The notes under the pieces are model-generated. The model was not told where the DNA came from. It saw only the letters and a list, made by a program, of their open reading frames with translations, and made no database searches. DNA of 13,815 nucleotides from Streptomyces violaceus (GTDB lineage Bacteria > Actinomycetota > Actinomycetes > Streptomycetales > Streptomycetaceae). The position numbers and the translations under genes were made by a program. Positions 5,823-13,567 of the stretch are shown here, piece by piece. The DNA is taken from contig KL569106.1 in the NCBI GenBank assembly GCA_000715635.1, positions 15,883-29,697 on the forward strand, written 5' to 3'. The stretch's first letter is position 1, and every line of letters starts with the position of its first letter.

Positions 5823-6642
5823 GGTGGTTGTCCTCCCTCACGGATCGGATCATGTCCAGGGACATGAGCGGGGGCAGAGCTGCCGCCCGCAGCCGATCGT
5901 AAGTCAGCGCGAAACTCCTGACCTCGTCCGGATCCTCGATGAGTTGGCCGTAGTGCGCGCCTTCCGTGTACGCGACCTCCGAGCCGTCCGGCATGGTGAG
6001 CACCGTGAGCGAACCGCCCATGACCTCGTGCTCGCCCTGGTCGAACGGCAGGACCTGCACGGTGATGTGAGGTTCCACCCTGGTCCTGAGTAGTCGCTCC
6101 AACTGCTCATGCATCACCCCCTGGCCGCCAACAGGACGCCGGAGCACCGCCTCGTCGAGAACCACCCACAGCTCGGGCCGGTCGGGCATGCCGAGTCGCT
6201 CCTGTCGTCCCAGACGAAAGGTGACCCGTTCTTCCAACTGCTCTTCGCTGCCGAGCGTCCGGCCGACTCTCAGCACCGCACGCGCGTAGTCCTCGGTCTG
6301 CAGCAAGCCGGGCACCACATGAGCCGCGTACTCGCGGACGGCCACCGCCCGCTCCGCGTACTCCATGAACTTCCGCGACCAGTCCGGAAACGCCTCCCGG
6401 TACACATACGGCCACAGCTCCACCAGCAGATCCTCCGCACCAAGCGCCGCGTCCAGCGCTCGCGCCAGCTCCAGCGTCGGCTTCGCTCCGGACGCCCGCT
6501 CGATCTGCGTGATCCGCGTGCTCACCACATGCGTCCGGTCGCCCAGTTCGGCCTGGGTCAGCCCCGCCGCCGTACGGAGCCTGCGCACCCGCGCACCGAA
6601 CAGCGCGGCCATCGACGCACTGGGATCAATTCCGTTGGCCAA
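5695..6642 (-). CDS. XRE-family HTH regulator with DUF5753 (WhiJ-like)
   Basis: An N-terminal HTH_31/XRE domain (FGARVRRLRTAAGLTQAELG, then ITQIER) is followed by a DUF5753 domain with its typical VPGLLQTEDYARAVL and, later, LTVLTMPDGSEVAYTE. I chose the TTG at 6642 because it follows GGAAGTGAT and gives the usual family N-terminus MANGIDPSAS; the ATG at 6612 would also keep the HTH, while a GTG at 6750 would add an atypical 36 residues and reach into the divergent gene. Family members normally end at about residue 280-290; here the frame stays open for about 40 more Arg-rich residues that overlap the DUF397 gene, so the tail looks like accidental read-through. It likely acts with the DUF397 partner in controlling development or secondary metabolism. 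Confidence 0.9.
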   Translation of the reverse strand: MANGIDPSASMAALFGARVRRLRTAAGLTQAELGDRTHVVSTRITQIERASGAKPTLELARALDAALGAEDLLVELWPYVYREAFPDWSRKFMEYAERAVAVREYAAHVVPGLLQTEDYARAVLRVGRTLGSEEQLEERVTFRLGRQERLGMPDRPELWVVLDEAVLRRPVGGQGVMHEQLERLLRTRVEPHITVQVLPFDQGEHEVMGGSLTVLTMPDGSEVAYTEGAHYGQLIEDPDEVRSFALTYDRLRAAALPPLMSLDMIRSVREDNHRGAKVPSRSERRRLAQEQLQQSGRRQLRGGGRRVPRGRRPGP

Positions 6643-6788
6643 GGCATCACTTCCGTTCTTTACGGCCTCACAAGTAAGGCTGCGCCCCCTGGCGAGCGTA
6701 GGACGATCGGCCGACTCTTGAGCACGGAACGTGATGACTCGTGTGCGCAACGGAGCGCCTCGAGCCGACGGAAAGGGACGGACAGGCC

Positions 6789-7244
6789 GTGCTGACAGAA
6801 ACCGCCACCCCGGAGGACATGCCGCAGCGTGAACTCCAGTCGCTCACGGTGCAGTGTCCCTCCTCCCCGCGTGGTGCGCAGGTCGCCCGGCGTCACGCCG
6901 TCCGGTGGATGGAGGAACGGGGCCACCCGCCGGCGTCGGACATCTCCTGCGCGGTCGCCCTCGTCGTCGGGGAACTCGCGGCGAACGCCGTACAGCACGG
7001 TCGGGTTCCCGGCCGGGAGTTCGGTCTCCTGCTCGCCCTGGACCGGGATGCGGGCGTGCTGCGTGTCGAGGTCGCGGACGCCGCCTCCGCGAAGCGGCTG
7101 CCCACGGCCGCGCCCTCGTCGTCTCCCGATGGTGAGTCCGGCCGGGGGCTGCTCCTGGTGGACGTCCTGGCCGACCGCTGGGGGTCGACGCCTCGCAGCC
7201 CGGTGGGCAAGACGGTATGGGCGGAGCTGCGTCTTGAGATCTGA
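6789..7244 (+). CDS. RsbW-like ATP-binding protein (HATPase_c, anti-sigma-factor type)
   Basis: 151 residues from the GTG at 6789, chosen for the AAAGGGA site about 10 nt upstream; a GTG at 6741 has no such site. A GHKL/HATPase_c fold is shown by the N-box VVGELAANAVQHG, the V-x-D box at VEVADAA and the glycine-rich G2 box SGRGLLLVDVLADRWG, then a final strand KTVWAELRL. Single-domain proteins of this kind are related to the anti-sigma kinases RsbW and SpoIIAB, and in Streptomyces are common beside WhiJ-like HTH and DUF397 genes (AbaA-type clusters). It is divergent from the HTH gene across a 146-nt gap where a shared regulatory region is likely. Binding partner is not evident: no sigma factor is present in the window. 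Confidence 0.88.
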   Translation: MLTETATPEDMPQRELQSLTVQCPSSPRGAQVARRHAVRWMEERGHPPASDISCAVALVVGELAANAVQHGRVPGREFGLLLALDRDAGVLRVEVADAASAKRLPTAAPSSSPDGESGRGLLLVDVLADRWGSTPRSPVGKTVWAELRLEI

Positions 7245-7295
7245 TCCGCCCCCTCGGCGAGGGAGGGGAGGCAGCGGCGCCCGAAAAAGGCGTAC

Positions 7296-7333
7296 GGCGC
7301 GTACAGCACGTACCTGTCCTGCTCGTACGCGCC
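7296..7333. terminator. Hairpin between convergent genes, possible bidirectional terminator
   Basis: GGCGCGTAC (7296-7304) pairs perfectly with GTACGCGCC (7325-7333), and AGCA/TGCT extends the stem past a single bulged base around an 11-nt loop. It lies between the stops of the RsbW-like gene (7244) and the YbjN gene (7365). There is no T-tract, which is common for Streptomyces terminators. Confidence 0.5.
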
Positions 7334-7364
7334 GACGCGCCGCTGGGGCGTGGCCTCGCTGGGC

Positions 7365-7895
7365 CTACTCTTCGTCTTCGGGCTTCTCCGCCTCGTTGAT
7401 CTCCTCCTCGAGACCGAGCTGCTCGATGAGCCACTTGTCGAACTCGATCGCGGCGCGCACCCAGCTGACGGTCGAGGAGACGAAGTGCTCCAGGCTGACA
7501 CCCATGCCGATCAGCATCTGGGCCTCGCCGATCAGGCGGACCGTGCCGTCGTCGTGGGTGTGGCTGTAGACCTTGGGCCACAGGGTGCGGCGGTTCCAGT
7601 CGTCGATGGACTCCAGGATCTGCGGCTTCGCCTCGATCTCGTGGGGCCGGTCGTAGAACGTCCGCACGGAGAAGACCTGCTGGTCTCCCTCACCCCGGAA
7701 CATGAAGTAGGTGCGGAACTGCTCCCACGGCGCCGCGAGGTCTCCCTCGTCGTCGACGACGTACTTGAGCTCCATCTGGTCGAGGAGCTGCTTCACGAGG
7801 TCCTGATCCGGGACGACGGGGCCGGCCGGGCCGCTGCCGGGCTGCGGCTCGGGCTGGCCCCCGAAGTTCGGAATCGAGGACGGGTCGATGGTCAC
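7365..7895 (-). CDS. YbjN domain-containing protein
   Basis: 176 residues from the GTG at 7895, chosen because AAGGGAAA lies about 8 nt upstream; the longer ORF has no such site. After a Pro/Gly-rich linker (residues about 10-25) the YbjN-like domain follows: VKQLLDQMELKYVVDDEGDLAAPW, a strand set YFMFRGEGDQQVFSVRT, the helix ILESIDDWNRRTLWPKVY, then GTVRLIGEAQMLIGMG and a helix ending WLIEQLG. The tail is strongly acidic (EEEINEAEKPEDEE). YbjN proteins share the fold of type III secretion chaperones and are thought to be regulatory or chaperone-like; no enzyme activity is expected. It sits between convergent and divergent neighbours, so is likely monocistronic. Compare the YbjN-like gene inside the Ubl operon. 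Confidence 0.85.
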   Translation of the reverse strand: MTIDPSSIPNFGGQPEPQPGSGPAGPVVPDQDLVKQLLDQMELKYVVDDEGDLAAPWEQFRTYFMFRGEGDQQVFSVRTFYDRPHEIEAKPQILESIDDWNRRTLWPKVYSHTHDDGTVRLIGEAQMLIGMGVSLEHFVSSTVSWVRAAIEFDKWLIEQLGLEEEINEAEKPEDEE

Positions 7896-7926
7896 CGTGA
7901 ATTTCCCTTCGTACGGATTCCGCCAT

Positions 7927-7945
7927 CCTCCCCCATGCGGGGAGG
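7927..7945. repeat. Short inverted repeat in the leader of the YbjN gene
   Basis: CCTCCCC (7927-7933) and GGGGAGG (7939-7945) form a 7-bp stem with a 5-nt loop, 32 nt upstream of the GTG start. It could be an mRNA leader hairpin or an operator; no family recognised. Confidence 0.35.
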
Positions 7946-7969
7946 GGGGTGGCAAGCCCAGACAGACCC

Positions 7970-7988
7970 TGTCAGCCCTCGGCTGACA
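7970..7988. repeat. Perfect 8-bp inverted repeat in a divergent intergenic region
   Basis: TGTCAGCC and GGCTGACA flank a 3-nt centre, in the 167-nt gap between the divergent YbjN (start 7895) and membrane protein (start 8063) genes. The compact symmetry fits a dimeric regulator operator or a hairpin. Not assigned to a regulator. Confidence 0.45.
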
Positions 7989-8062
7989 CGATCCGGTCAA
8001 GCGCAACCTCCGGGTACCCGGACCCGTCCTCCTCAGCGGCATACGTGGAGGGGGCGATCACC

Positions 8063-8560
8063 GTGGTGGCAGCAGGCAGCGGGCCGGAAACGGGCAGGGG
8101 GCGCACCCGGTGGGGACTGGTCCTGCCGATCCTGGCCCTGCCCGTGCTCGTCCTCGGGTTCCTGATCATCGGCATGTTCATGTGGGCTCTGTCGGACTCG
8201 GACGAGGACGATCCGCGCGCGGGCGGCCCGGCGAAGGTGGCCTGCGCCGAGGCCCTGGCATTCGGCGGCGCCGTGCGCCCCGTGAACGTCCAGCCCGAGC
8301 GCTGCACCGTGCAGCACGGCATCGACACCGCCTACGCGGCGGTGCTGCGGATGCCGCGCGAGGACGTACGCGCCTGGCTGCGGGAGACGTATCCGGACGC
8401 ACCGGAGATCCGCACGGGCGGCCCCTGTGGCGCCCTGTGCCTCGATGTGAGCCACGAGGACGGACTGCCCGCCTCGGCCGAGGCACACGTGGTGCAGGTG
8501 CGGGTGGAGTACGAGAACGCCGAGACCGCGCTGGTGCGGTTCTCGGCGTTCACGATGTGA
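8063..8560 (+). CDS. Single-pass membrane protein of unknown function
   Basis: 165 residues from the GTG at 8063, preceded by GGAGGGG about 9 nt upstream; the longer ORF start at 7949 has no ribosome-binding site. A short basic N-terminus (TGRGRTRW) is followed by one strongly hydrophobic helix of about 25 residues (GLVLPILALPVLVLGFLIIG and on), an acidic stretch SDSDEDD, then about 110 residues with several cysteines (VACAEAL, RCTVQHG, GPCGALCL) that could form disulfides if exported. The positive-inside rule puts the C-terminal domain outside. I do not recognise the family. Its stop lies only 4 nt from the clpB stop on the opposite strand, so the two transcripts must overlap unless termination is inside the coding ends. 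Confidence 0.75.
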   Translation: MVAAGSGPETGRGRTRWGLVLPILALPVLVLGFLIIGMFMWALSDSDEDDPRAGGPAKVACAEALAFGGAVRPVNVQPERCTVQHGIDTAYAAVLRMPREDVRAWLRETYPDAPEIRTGGPCGALCLDVSHEDGLPASAEAHVVQVRVEYENAETALVRFSAFTM

Positions 8561-8564
8561 CGGC

Positions 8565-11162
8565 CTAGAGCGTCTTGCCCGTCGCCGGGCCCACGATCAG
8601 GCCCTGCTCGAAGCGGTCCACCCGGACCGTGTCGCCGTCCTTGATCTCGCCCGAGAGGATCTCCTTGGCGAGGCGGTCGCCGATGGCGGACTGGACGAGA
8701 CGGCGCAGCGGACGGGCGCCGTACGCCGGGTCCATGCCCTCCTCGGCGAGCCAGGCCAGGGCCTCGGGCGTGATGTCCAGCGTGAGGCGCCGCTCGGCGA
8801 GGCGCTTGGCCAGGCGGTCGAGCTGGAGCTTCGCGATGCGCTCCAGCTCGGGCTTGGTCAGCGCGGCGAAGACGACCAGGTCGTCCAGGCGGTTGAGGAA
8901 CTCCGGCTTGAACGAGGTCCGCACCACCTCCAGGACCTGCTCCTTCTTCTCCTCCTCGCTGCTCACCGGGTCGACCAGGAACTGGCTGCCCAGGTTCGAC
9001 GTCAGCACGAGGATCGTGTTGCGGAAGTCGACCGTGCGGCCCTGGCCGTCCGTGAGCCGGCCGTCGTCCAGCACCTGGAGCAGGATGTCGAAGACCTCGG
9101 GGTGGGCCTTCTCCACCTCGTCCAGCAGGACGACGGAGTACGGGCGGCGGCGCACCGCCTCCGTGAGCTGGCCGCCCTCCTCGTAGCCGATGTATCCGGG
9201 CGGGGCGCCGACCAGACGGGCCACGCTGTGCTTCTCGCTGTACTCCGACATGTCGATGCGGACCATCGCCCGCTCGTCGTCGAAGAGGAAGTCGGCGAGG
9301 GCCTTGGCCAGTTCGGTCTTGCCCACGCCCGTCGGGCCCAGGAAGAGGAAGGAGCCGGTGGGTCGGTCGGGGTCGGCGATCCCGGCGCGGGACCGTCGTA
9401 CGGCGTCGGACACCGCCCGCACCGCCTCGGTCTGCCCGATGAGGCGCTTGCCGAGCTCGTCCTCCATGCGCAGCAGCTTCTGCGTCTCGCCCTCCAGCAG
9501 CCGCCCGGCCGGGATGCCGGTCCAGGAGGCGACGACGTCGGCGATGTCGTCGGAGCCGACCTCCTCCTTGACCATGGTGTCCTTCGCGACCTCTTCCTCG
9601 GCCTCGGAGGCGGCCTCCAGTTCCTTCTCCAGGGCCGGGATCTCGCCGTAGAGCAGCTTGGAGGCGGTGTCGAAGTCGCCGTCGCGCTGGGCGCGTTCGG
9701 CCTGGCCGCGCACTTCGTCGAGGCGTTCCTTCAGCTCGCCGACGCGGTTGAGGGACTGCTTCTCCTTCTCCCAGCGGGCGGTGAGACCGCGCAGCTCCTC
9801 CTCCTTGTCGGCGAGGTCGCGGCGCAGCTTCTCCAGGCGCTCGCGGGAGGCCGCGTCGGTCTCCTTGCCGATCGCCAGCTCCTCCATCTTCAGCCGGTCG
9901 ACGGCGCGCTGCAGTTCGTCGATCTCGACGGGGGACGAGTCGATCTCCATGCGCAGCCGCGAGGCGGCCTCGTCGACCAGGTCGATGGCCTTGTCGGGCA
10001 GGAAGCGGGAGGTGATGTACCGGTCGGAGAGCGATGCGGCGGCGACCAGCGCGCTGTCCGCGATCTGCACCTTGTGGTGGGCCTCGTACCGCCCCTTGAG
10101 CCCGCGCAGGATCGCGATGGAGTCCTCGACGGTCGGCTCGGCGACCAGCACCTGCTGGAAGCGCCGCTCCAGGGCGGGGTCCTTCTCGATGCGCTCGCGG
10201 TACTCGTCGAGGGTCGTGGCACCCACCATGCGCAGCTCACCACGCGCGAGCATCGGCTTCAGCATGTTCCCGGCGTCCATGGCGGAGTCGCCGCCCGCAC
10301 CGGCCCCGACGACCGTGTGCAGCTCGTCGATGAAGGTGATGATCTGCCCGTCGGAGTCCTTGATCTCGGCCAGGACGGTCTTCAGACGCTCCTCGAACTC
10401 GCCCCGGTACTTCGCCCCGGCGACCATCGCGCCCAGGTCGAGCGCGACGAGCCGCTTGTCCTTCAGCGACTCGGGCACATCGCCCTTCACAATCCGCTGG
10501 GCGAGCCCCTCGACGACGGCGGTCTTGCCGACACCGGGCTCACCGATCAGCACGGGGTTGTTCTTGGTCCGCCGGGACAGCACCTGTACGACCCGCCGGA
10601 TCTCCTGGTCCCGCCCGATGACCGGGTCGAGCTTGCCCTCGCGGGCGGCGGCGGTGAAGTCGGTGCCGAACTTCTCCAGGGCCTTGTACTGGCCCTCGGG
10701 GTCGGCCGTGGTCACCCGGCGTGCGCCCCGCGCCTTCTGGAAGGCCGCCTGGAGCTTCTTCGCGTCGGCCCCCTGCCCGGACAGCACCTCACCGGCCGCG
10801 CCGCCCTTCGCGGCGATGCCGAGGAGAAGGTGCTCCGTGGAGAGGTACTCGTCCCCCAGCTCCTTGGCGCGGGCCTGCGCGTCGGCGACGACGGCGAGCA
10901 TCTCGCGGTTGGGCTGGGGCGGCGCCACGGTGGAGCCGGTCACGCTGGGCAGCCCGGCGAGCACGCGCTCGGCTCCGGCGCGGACGGCCGCCTGGTCGGC
11001 GTCGACCGCGGCGAGCAGATCGGTGATGTTCTCGTTGTCCTGGCCCTGGAGCAGCGAGAGCAGCAGATGGGCGGGGGTGAGGTCGGGGTGCCCCTCGGTC
11101 ACGGCCCGATTACTGGCCGCGTTGATCGCGTCCCGGCTCCTGTTGGTCAGCTCGGCGTCCAC
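8565..11162 (-). CDS. clpB: ATP-dependent disaggregase ClpB
   Basis: 865 residues, full length for ClpB/Hsp104. It uses ATP to thread aggregated proteins through its hexameric ring, acting with DnaK/DnaJ/GrpE in the cytoplasm. Order of domains: Clp N-domain (1-145), first AAA+ module with Walker A GEPGVGKT (207-214) and Walker B ITFIDE (275-280), the coiled-coil M-domain (about 410-530) that distinguishes ClpB from ClpA and ClpC, and a second AAA+ module with Walker A GPTGVGKT (609-616), pore loop GYIGYEEGG (656-664) and Walker B VVLLDE. Start is a GTG at 11162 with AAGGAGGAGGAG upstream. A HAIR operator upstream places it in the HspR heat-shock regulon, as shown for Streptomyces albus clpB. 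The long ORFs on the opposite strand are codon-bias shadows. Confidence 0.98.
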   Translation of the reverse strand: MDAELTNRSRDAINAASNRAVTEGHPDLTPAHLLLSLLQGQDNENITDLLAAVDADQAAVRAGAERVLAGLPSVTGSTVAPPQPNREMLAVVADAQARAKELGDEYLSTEHLLLGIAAKGGAAGEVLSGQGADAKKLQAAFQKARGARRVTTADPEGQYKALEKFGTDFTAAAREGKLDPVIGRDQEIRRVVQVLSRRTKNNPVLIGEPGVGKTAVVEGLAQRIVKGDVPESLKDKRLVALDLGAMVAGAKYRGEFEERLKTVLAEIKDSDGQIITFIDELHTVVGAGAGGDSAMDAGNMLKPMLARGELRMVGATTLDEYRERIEKDPALERRFQQVLVAEPTVEDSIAILRGLKGRYEAHHKVQIADSALVAAASLSDRYITSRFLPDKAIDLVDEAASRLRMEIDSSPVEIDELQRAVDRLKMEELAIGKETDAASRERLEKLRRDLADKEEELRGLTARWEKEKQSLNRVGELKERLDEVRGQAERAQRDGDFDTASKLLYGEIPALEKELEAASEAEEEVAKDTMVKEEVGSDDIADVVASWTGIPAGRLLEGETQKLLRMEDELGKRLIGQTEAVRAVSDAVRRSRAGIADPDRPTGSFLFLGPTGVGKTELAKALADFLFDDERAMVRIDMSEYSEKHSVARLVGAPPGYIGYEEGGQLTEAVRRRPYSVVLLDEVEKAHPEVFDILLQVLDDGRLTDGQGRTVDFRNTILVLTSNLGSQFLVDPVSSEEEKKEQVLEVVRTSFKPEFLNRLDDLVVFAALTKPELERIAKLQLDRLAKRLAERRLTLDITPEALAWLAEEGMDPAYGARPLRRLVQSAIGDRLAKEILSGEIKDGDTVRVDRFEQGLIVGPATGKTL

Positions 11163-11185
11163 GTTCGCGTTCTCCTCCTCCTTGC

Positions 11186-11237
11186 CTGACCCGAATCAGC
11201 GCACTGACCCGATCAGCGCACTGACTCAATCAGCGTA
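11186..11237. repeat. Threefold tandem repeat in the clpB leader
   Basis: Three contiguous copies of 17-18 bp at 11186-11203, 11204-11220 and 11221-11237, each of the form CTGACYCRATCAGCGYA (the first has one extra base). They lie between the clpB start and its HAIR element, inside the presumed 5' leader. Confidence 0.8.
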
Positions 11238-11243
11238 CATAAA

Positions 11244-11264
11244 GTTGAGTCTATTCCACTCAAG
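11244..11264 (-). promoter_or_regulatory. HAIR operator (HspR binding site) overlapping the clpB promoter
   Basis: On the plus strand GTTGAGT (11244-11250), seven bases, then ACTCAAG (11258-11264). This matches the HspR-associated inverted repeat CTTGAGT-N7-ACTCAAG with one mismatch at the outer base. On the minus strand TTGAGT (11258-11263) can serve as a -35 with TATGTA (11236-11241) as -10 after 16 nt, so HspR binding would block the clpB promoter. The element also lies 39 nt from the divergent PPOX gene start. Confidence 0.9.
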
Positions 11265-11302
11265 GCCGGATCCGGGAGTCCGCGAGGGTTAAGTTCCGGG
11301 TC

Positions 11303-11719
11303 ATGGCCACCAAGTACTCCGTCGATCCGGGTGCCCCCGACCAGCCGTACCTCGCCTTCTGGCGGGAGCGGCACGTCTGCACCCTGACGACTCCCCGCCC
11401 GGACGGAACTCCGCACGTGGTACCCGTCGGCGTCACATACGATCCCGAGGCCCGTCTGGCTCGGGTGATCGCGAACAAGGCGAGCGCCAAGGTGCGCCAT
11501 GTGCTGGCCGCCGGGGCGCAAGGGGCGGCCGTCGCCGTCTGTCAGATGGAAGGCAAGCGGTGGGCCACGCTGGAGGGCCGGGCCTTCGTCCACGGCGAGC
11601 CCGACCGGGTCGCGGAGGCGGAACGCCGCTACGCGGAGCGCTACGGCCGGACCCCGTCACCCAACCCGGCGCGCGTGGTGATCGAGATCGAGCTGACGCG
11701 AGCGATGGGGCGAGGGTGA
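11303..11719 (+). CDS. PPOX-class (pyridoxamine 5'-phosphate oxidase-like) flavin/F420-binding protein
   Basis: 138 residues from the ATG at 11303. The split beta-barrel pattern of the pyridoxamine oxidase-like family is clear: AFWRERHVCTLTTPRPDGTPHVVPVGVTYD at the N-terminus, then the ARVIANKASAKVRHV segment that contacts cofactor phosphate in this family, AVAVCQMEGKRWATLEGRAFV, and a C-terminal amphipathic helix AEAERRYAERYG ending in a strand VVIEIEL. Actinobacterial members often use F420 rather than FMN; cofactor and substrate cannot be told from sequence. No good ribosome-binding site precedes the ATG, and TAAGTT at 11290-11295 could be a -10 giving an almost leaderless transcript. It is divergent from clpB; the HAIR element may affect it too. 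Confidence 0.88.
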   Translation: MATKYSVDPGAPDQPYLAFWRERHVCTLTTPRPDGTPHVVPVGVTYDPEARLARVIANKASAKVRHVLAAGAQGAAVAVCQMEGKRWATLEGRAFVHGEPDRVAEAERRYAERYGRTPSPNPARVVIEIELTRAMGRG

Positions 11720-11807
11720 CCGGAAGGTGAGCGGAGTGAAAATCCACACCGGTGATCGACTGCTTCCAGCCACAGCGTGACCAGGTCGATTCCAGGAAAT
11801 GTCCCCC

Positions 11808-11855
11808 AAAAACTGCAGCGGCGTCACCGTGTTCAGGTCACGGTGACGCCGCTGC
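11808..11855 (-). terminator. Strong intrinsic terminator
   Basis: A perfect 17-bp stem (11815-11831 with 11839-11855) closes a 7-nt loop. On the minus strand it is followed by AGTTTTTG, a proper T-tract, so it terminates the Rieske-like/peptide transcript; it can also stop transcription arriving from the PPOX gene. Confidence 0.9.
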
Positions 11856-11898
11856 GGGGGGAAGCACCTGAGCGATCTGTTACGACGGGGGAATCGCG

Positions 11899-12234
11899 TC
11901 AGGCACTGCGGGGGGTGGCAGAGACGGTCCTAGGGGCAGGGGACTCGGCGTCCACCTGCTCATGGTCCCTTTGGTCCAGGTTCACAAAGATCATTCCGTA
12001 CCGTACGGCACATCGCACAGGCTGCGGCGCCCCCCGAGGCCGCCGCAGACACCGGTAAGCCCGCACGTCCTCGTCGTCGTCCCGCGTGACGACCACCGGC
12101 TCGCCGAAAACGGTCACCATCAACGAGTCACCACTGTGGGGGATGGCGGTGACCAAGTCGATGAAGTGCCAGCCGGAGCGGTAGGCGGTGGCCATTTCAC
12201 GGCGGAAGGAGCGGTCGTCGGGTGGAGTGGTCAC
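11899..12234 (-). CDS. Rieske-like protein lacking iron-sulfur ligands
   Basis: 111 residues from the GTG at 12234, chosen because GGGAG lies 6 nt upstream and the start follows the stop of the peptide gene by 2 nt; longer starts run through that gene. The sequence looks like the edges of a Rieske oxygenase N-terminal domain: AYRSGWHFIDLVTAIPHSGD, then VFGEPVVVTRDDDEDVRAYRC and VRYGMIFVNLD. However the CxH...CxxH cluster-binding part is missing; only Cys62 and Cys75 remain, in RCLRRPRGAP and VRCAVRYG. It therefore should not hold a [2Fe-2S] cluster. Either it is a degenerate remnant or a small repurposed fold. Its intact frame, coupled start and following terminator argue for a functioning gene. 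Family assignment is tentative. Confidence 0.55.
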   Translation of the reverse strand: MTTPPDDRSFRREMATAYRSGWHFIDLVTAIPHSGDSLMVTVFGEPVVVTRDDDEDVRAYRCLRRPRGAPQPVRCAVRYGMIFVNLDQRDHEQVDAESPAPRTVSATPRSA

Positions 12235-12236
12235 GG

Positions 12237-12431
12237 TCAGCTCCCGGATCCCGCGTTCGCGGAACTCGGCCAGCTTGTGTTGTTCACGCCGTAGCTGGTC
12301 TGAGCCACCGCCGGCCAACTCGTGTTCGCCCGAACATCGCCCTTCTCATCGGAGAAGCCACTCAGCGCGCCGAGGGTGACAACGACGGAGAAGGCGGCGA
12401 CAAGCACCGAGCGAAGCATTCTGTTCCGCAT
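12237..12431 (-). CDS. Small exported peptide precursor with repeated NTSWP motif
   Basis: 64 residues from the ATG at 12431 (GAGGA about 11 nt upstream); a GTG at 12449 with GGGG upstream would add six residues. The N-terminus MRNRMLRSVLVAAF followed by SVVVTLGALSG is a signal peptide: basic start, hydrophobic core, small residues before the likely cleavage region. The remaining 35 residues contain NTSWPAVAQTSYGV and NTSWPSSANAG, two copies of NTSWP about 17 residues apart. No cysteines are present, so it is not a lipoprotein or a lanthipeptide. It could be a secreted signalling peptide, cell-wall peptide or modified peptide precursor. It is followed 2 nt later by the Rieske-like gene and is divergent from LuxR-type regulators, suggesting a regulated peptide locus. 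Function unknown. Confidence 0.65.
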   Translation of the reverse strand: MRNRMLRSVLVAAFSVVVTLGALSGFSDEKGDVRANTSWPAVAQTSYGVNNTSWPSSANAGSGS

Positions 12432-12524
12432 AGTCGGCTTCGTCCTCACTTGAAGGTCCCCTTTTCCCCCGTCGAGTACGACGATGGCTCATTCGGGCAC
12501 GTCATGGCCACACAATCGATGCAT

Positions 12525-12544
12525 CATGTTCCTGCATGTTCAGG
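12525..12544. repeat. Direct repeat in the peptide/LuxR divergent region
   Basis: Two adjacent 10-bp units, CATGTTCCTG and CATGTTCAGG, identical in the first seven bases, about 20 nt before the presumed regulator start. They could be a tandem operator spaced by one helical turn. Low certainty. Confidence 0.35.
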
Positions 12545-12562
12545 ACCCTGGGGGGTGGAGAT

Positions 12563-13567
12563 TTGACAATAAATCAAGCAAAAGGGACACATCCCCATCC
12601 GATGACCGAGTGGTGCGAGGAGGGCGGACGTCTGTATGCCACCGCTCTGCGCACAGGACGCATCGCACGCGCGGACGTGGAGCCGGCCCCCTGCCTGGTG
12701 GAGTTCGCCCTCCTCCACCCCGATCCGGACGATCCCGACTGGCTGCGCCCGGTGGCCCCGGTCGTCGCCCTGTCCCGGCAACTCAACCCCTTGGAACACG
12801 AGATCGCCGAGCGCAGGCGCCTGGCCGTCGACCTCGCGGAGACCTTTCAGCCGTTCATGGCCCTGGGCACCCAGATCGCAACGGTAAGTGACGCCATCAC
12901 CGTGCTGGAAGGCGGTGAACGTATCAACGCCGCACTCAACATGGCCACGGTCCAGTGCCGGACCGAGGTCCTCACCCTCCAGCCGAGCGACCGCATGTCC
13001 GAACGCAGCCTCCTGAGAGGGCTGGAACGCGACAAGCCACTCATCGAACGCGGTGTGCGGATCCGTACGGTGTACCAGCACACCGCCCGCTACAACCCGG
13101 AGCAACTGGCCTACGCGGCCAGGCTCTCCGACGGCAAGGCGGAGTACCGCACCATAGACGAGTTGGTGGAACGTTTGATCATCTGCGACCAAACGGTCGC
13201 CTTCATCCCCGCCCGGGACGACCAGCAGGTTGCCCTGGAACTGCGCCACCCCGGCCTCGTCCGCTATCTGCTCAAGCTTTTCGAATACCTGTGGGACCGC
13301 GCGGTCCCGCTGAGCACCGGCACCCCGTACGAAGCGGCCACCGGCGGTATCACGGATGTCCAGCACTCCATAGCCAAGCTTCTGGTCGAGGGGCACGTCG
13401 ACGAGGCCATCGCACGCCGCCTGGGCATGAACGTGCGCACCTGCCGTGCTCACATCGCCAAGCTGGCGTCGGCCCTGGGCAGTGGCAGCCGGGCCCAACT
13501 CGGGTACCTCATAGCGCAGTCGGGGATCCTGCAGCAGGACCACTCAGGAGGAGGAAGTCCCGAGTGA
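12563..13567 (+). CDS. LuxR-type HTH regulator with TrmB/PLD-like sensory domain
   Basis: 334 residues if begun at the TTG at 12563. That start keeps the PHP segment shared with the next gene and has GGGGGG about 7 nt upstream; ATG at 12536 (no ribosome-binding site) or 12602 are alternatives. The N-terminal part (LYATALRTGRI..APCLVEFALLHP) and middle segment GERINAALNMATVQCRTEVLTLQP and ERGVRIRTVYQ recall TrmB C-terminal/PLD-like ligand-sensing domains found in Streptomyces LuxR regulators. The C-terminus (about 261-323) is a GerE/LuxR HTH: LLVEGHVDEAIARRLGMNVRTCRAHIAKLASALG. It should bind DNA and respond to an unknown ligand. It is divergent from the peptide/Rieske-like pair and overlaps the next paralogue by 4 nt (GTGA), so both are co-translated. 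Confidence 0.85.
   Translation: MTINQAKGTHPHPMTEWCEEGGRLYATALRTGRIARADVEPAPCLVEFALLHPDPDDPDWLRPVAPVVALSRQLNPLEHEIAERRRLAVDLAETFQPFMALGTQIATVSDAITVLEGGERINAALNMATVQCRTEVLTLQPSDRMSERSLLRGLERDKPLIERGVRIRTVYQHTARYNPEQLAYAARLSDGKAEYRTIDELVERLIICDQTVAFIPARDDQQVALELRHPGLVRYLLKLFEYLWDRAVPLSTGTPYEAATGGITDVQHSIAKLLVEGHVDEAIARRLGMNVRTCRAHIAKLASALGSGSRAQLGYLIAQSGILQQDHSGGGSPE

Noticed and set aside
6643..6750. Upstream extension of the XRE regulator to 6750
   Set aside because: No ribosome-binding site there, the extra 36 residues are atypical, and it would intrude on the divergent ATPase promoter region; TTG at 6642 gives the usual family N-terminus.
11186..11237. Short CRISPR-like array
   Set aside because: Units are contiguous with no spacers, only three copies, and there are no cas genes.
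9102..11292. Two very long plus-strand ORFs (695 and 544 codons) opposite clpB
   Set aside because: They mirror the clpB codon pattern (Ser/Arg- or Leu/Val/Gly-rich) and have no recognisable domain; clpB is certain.
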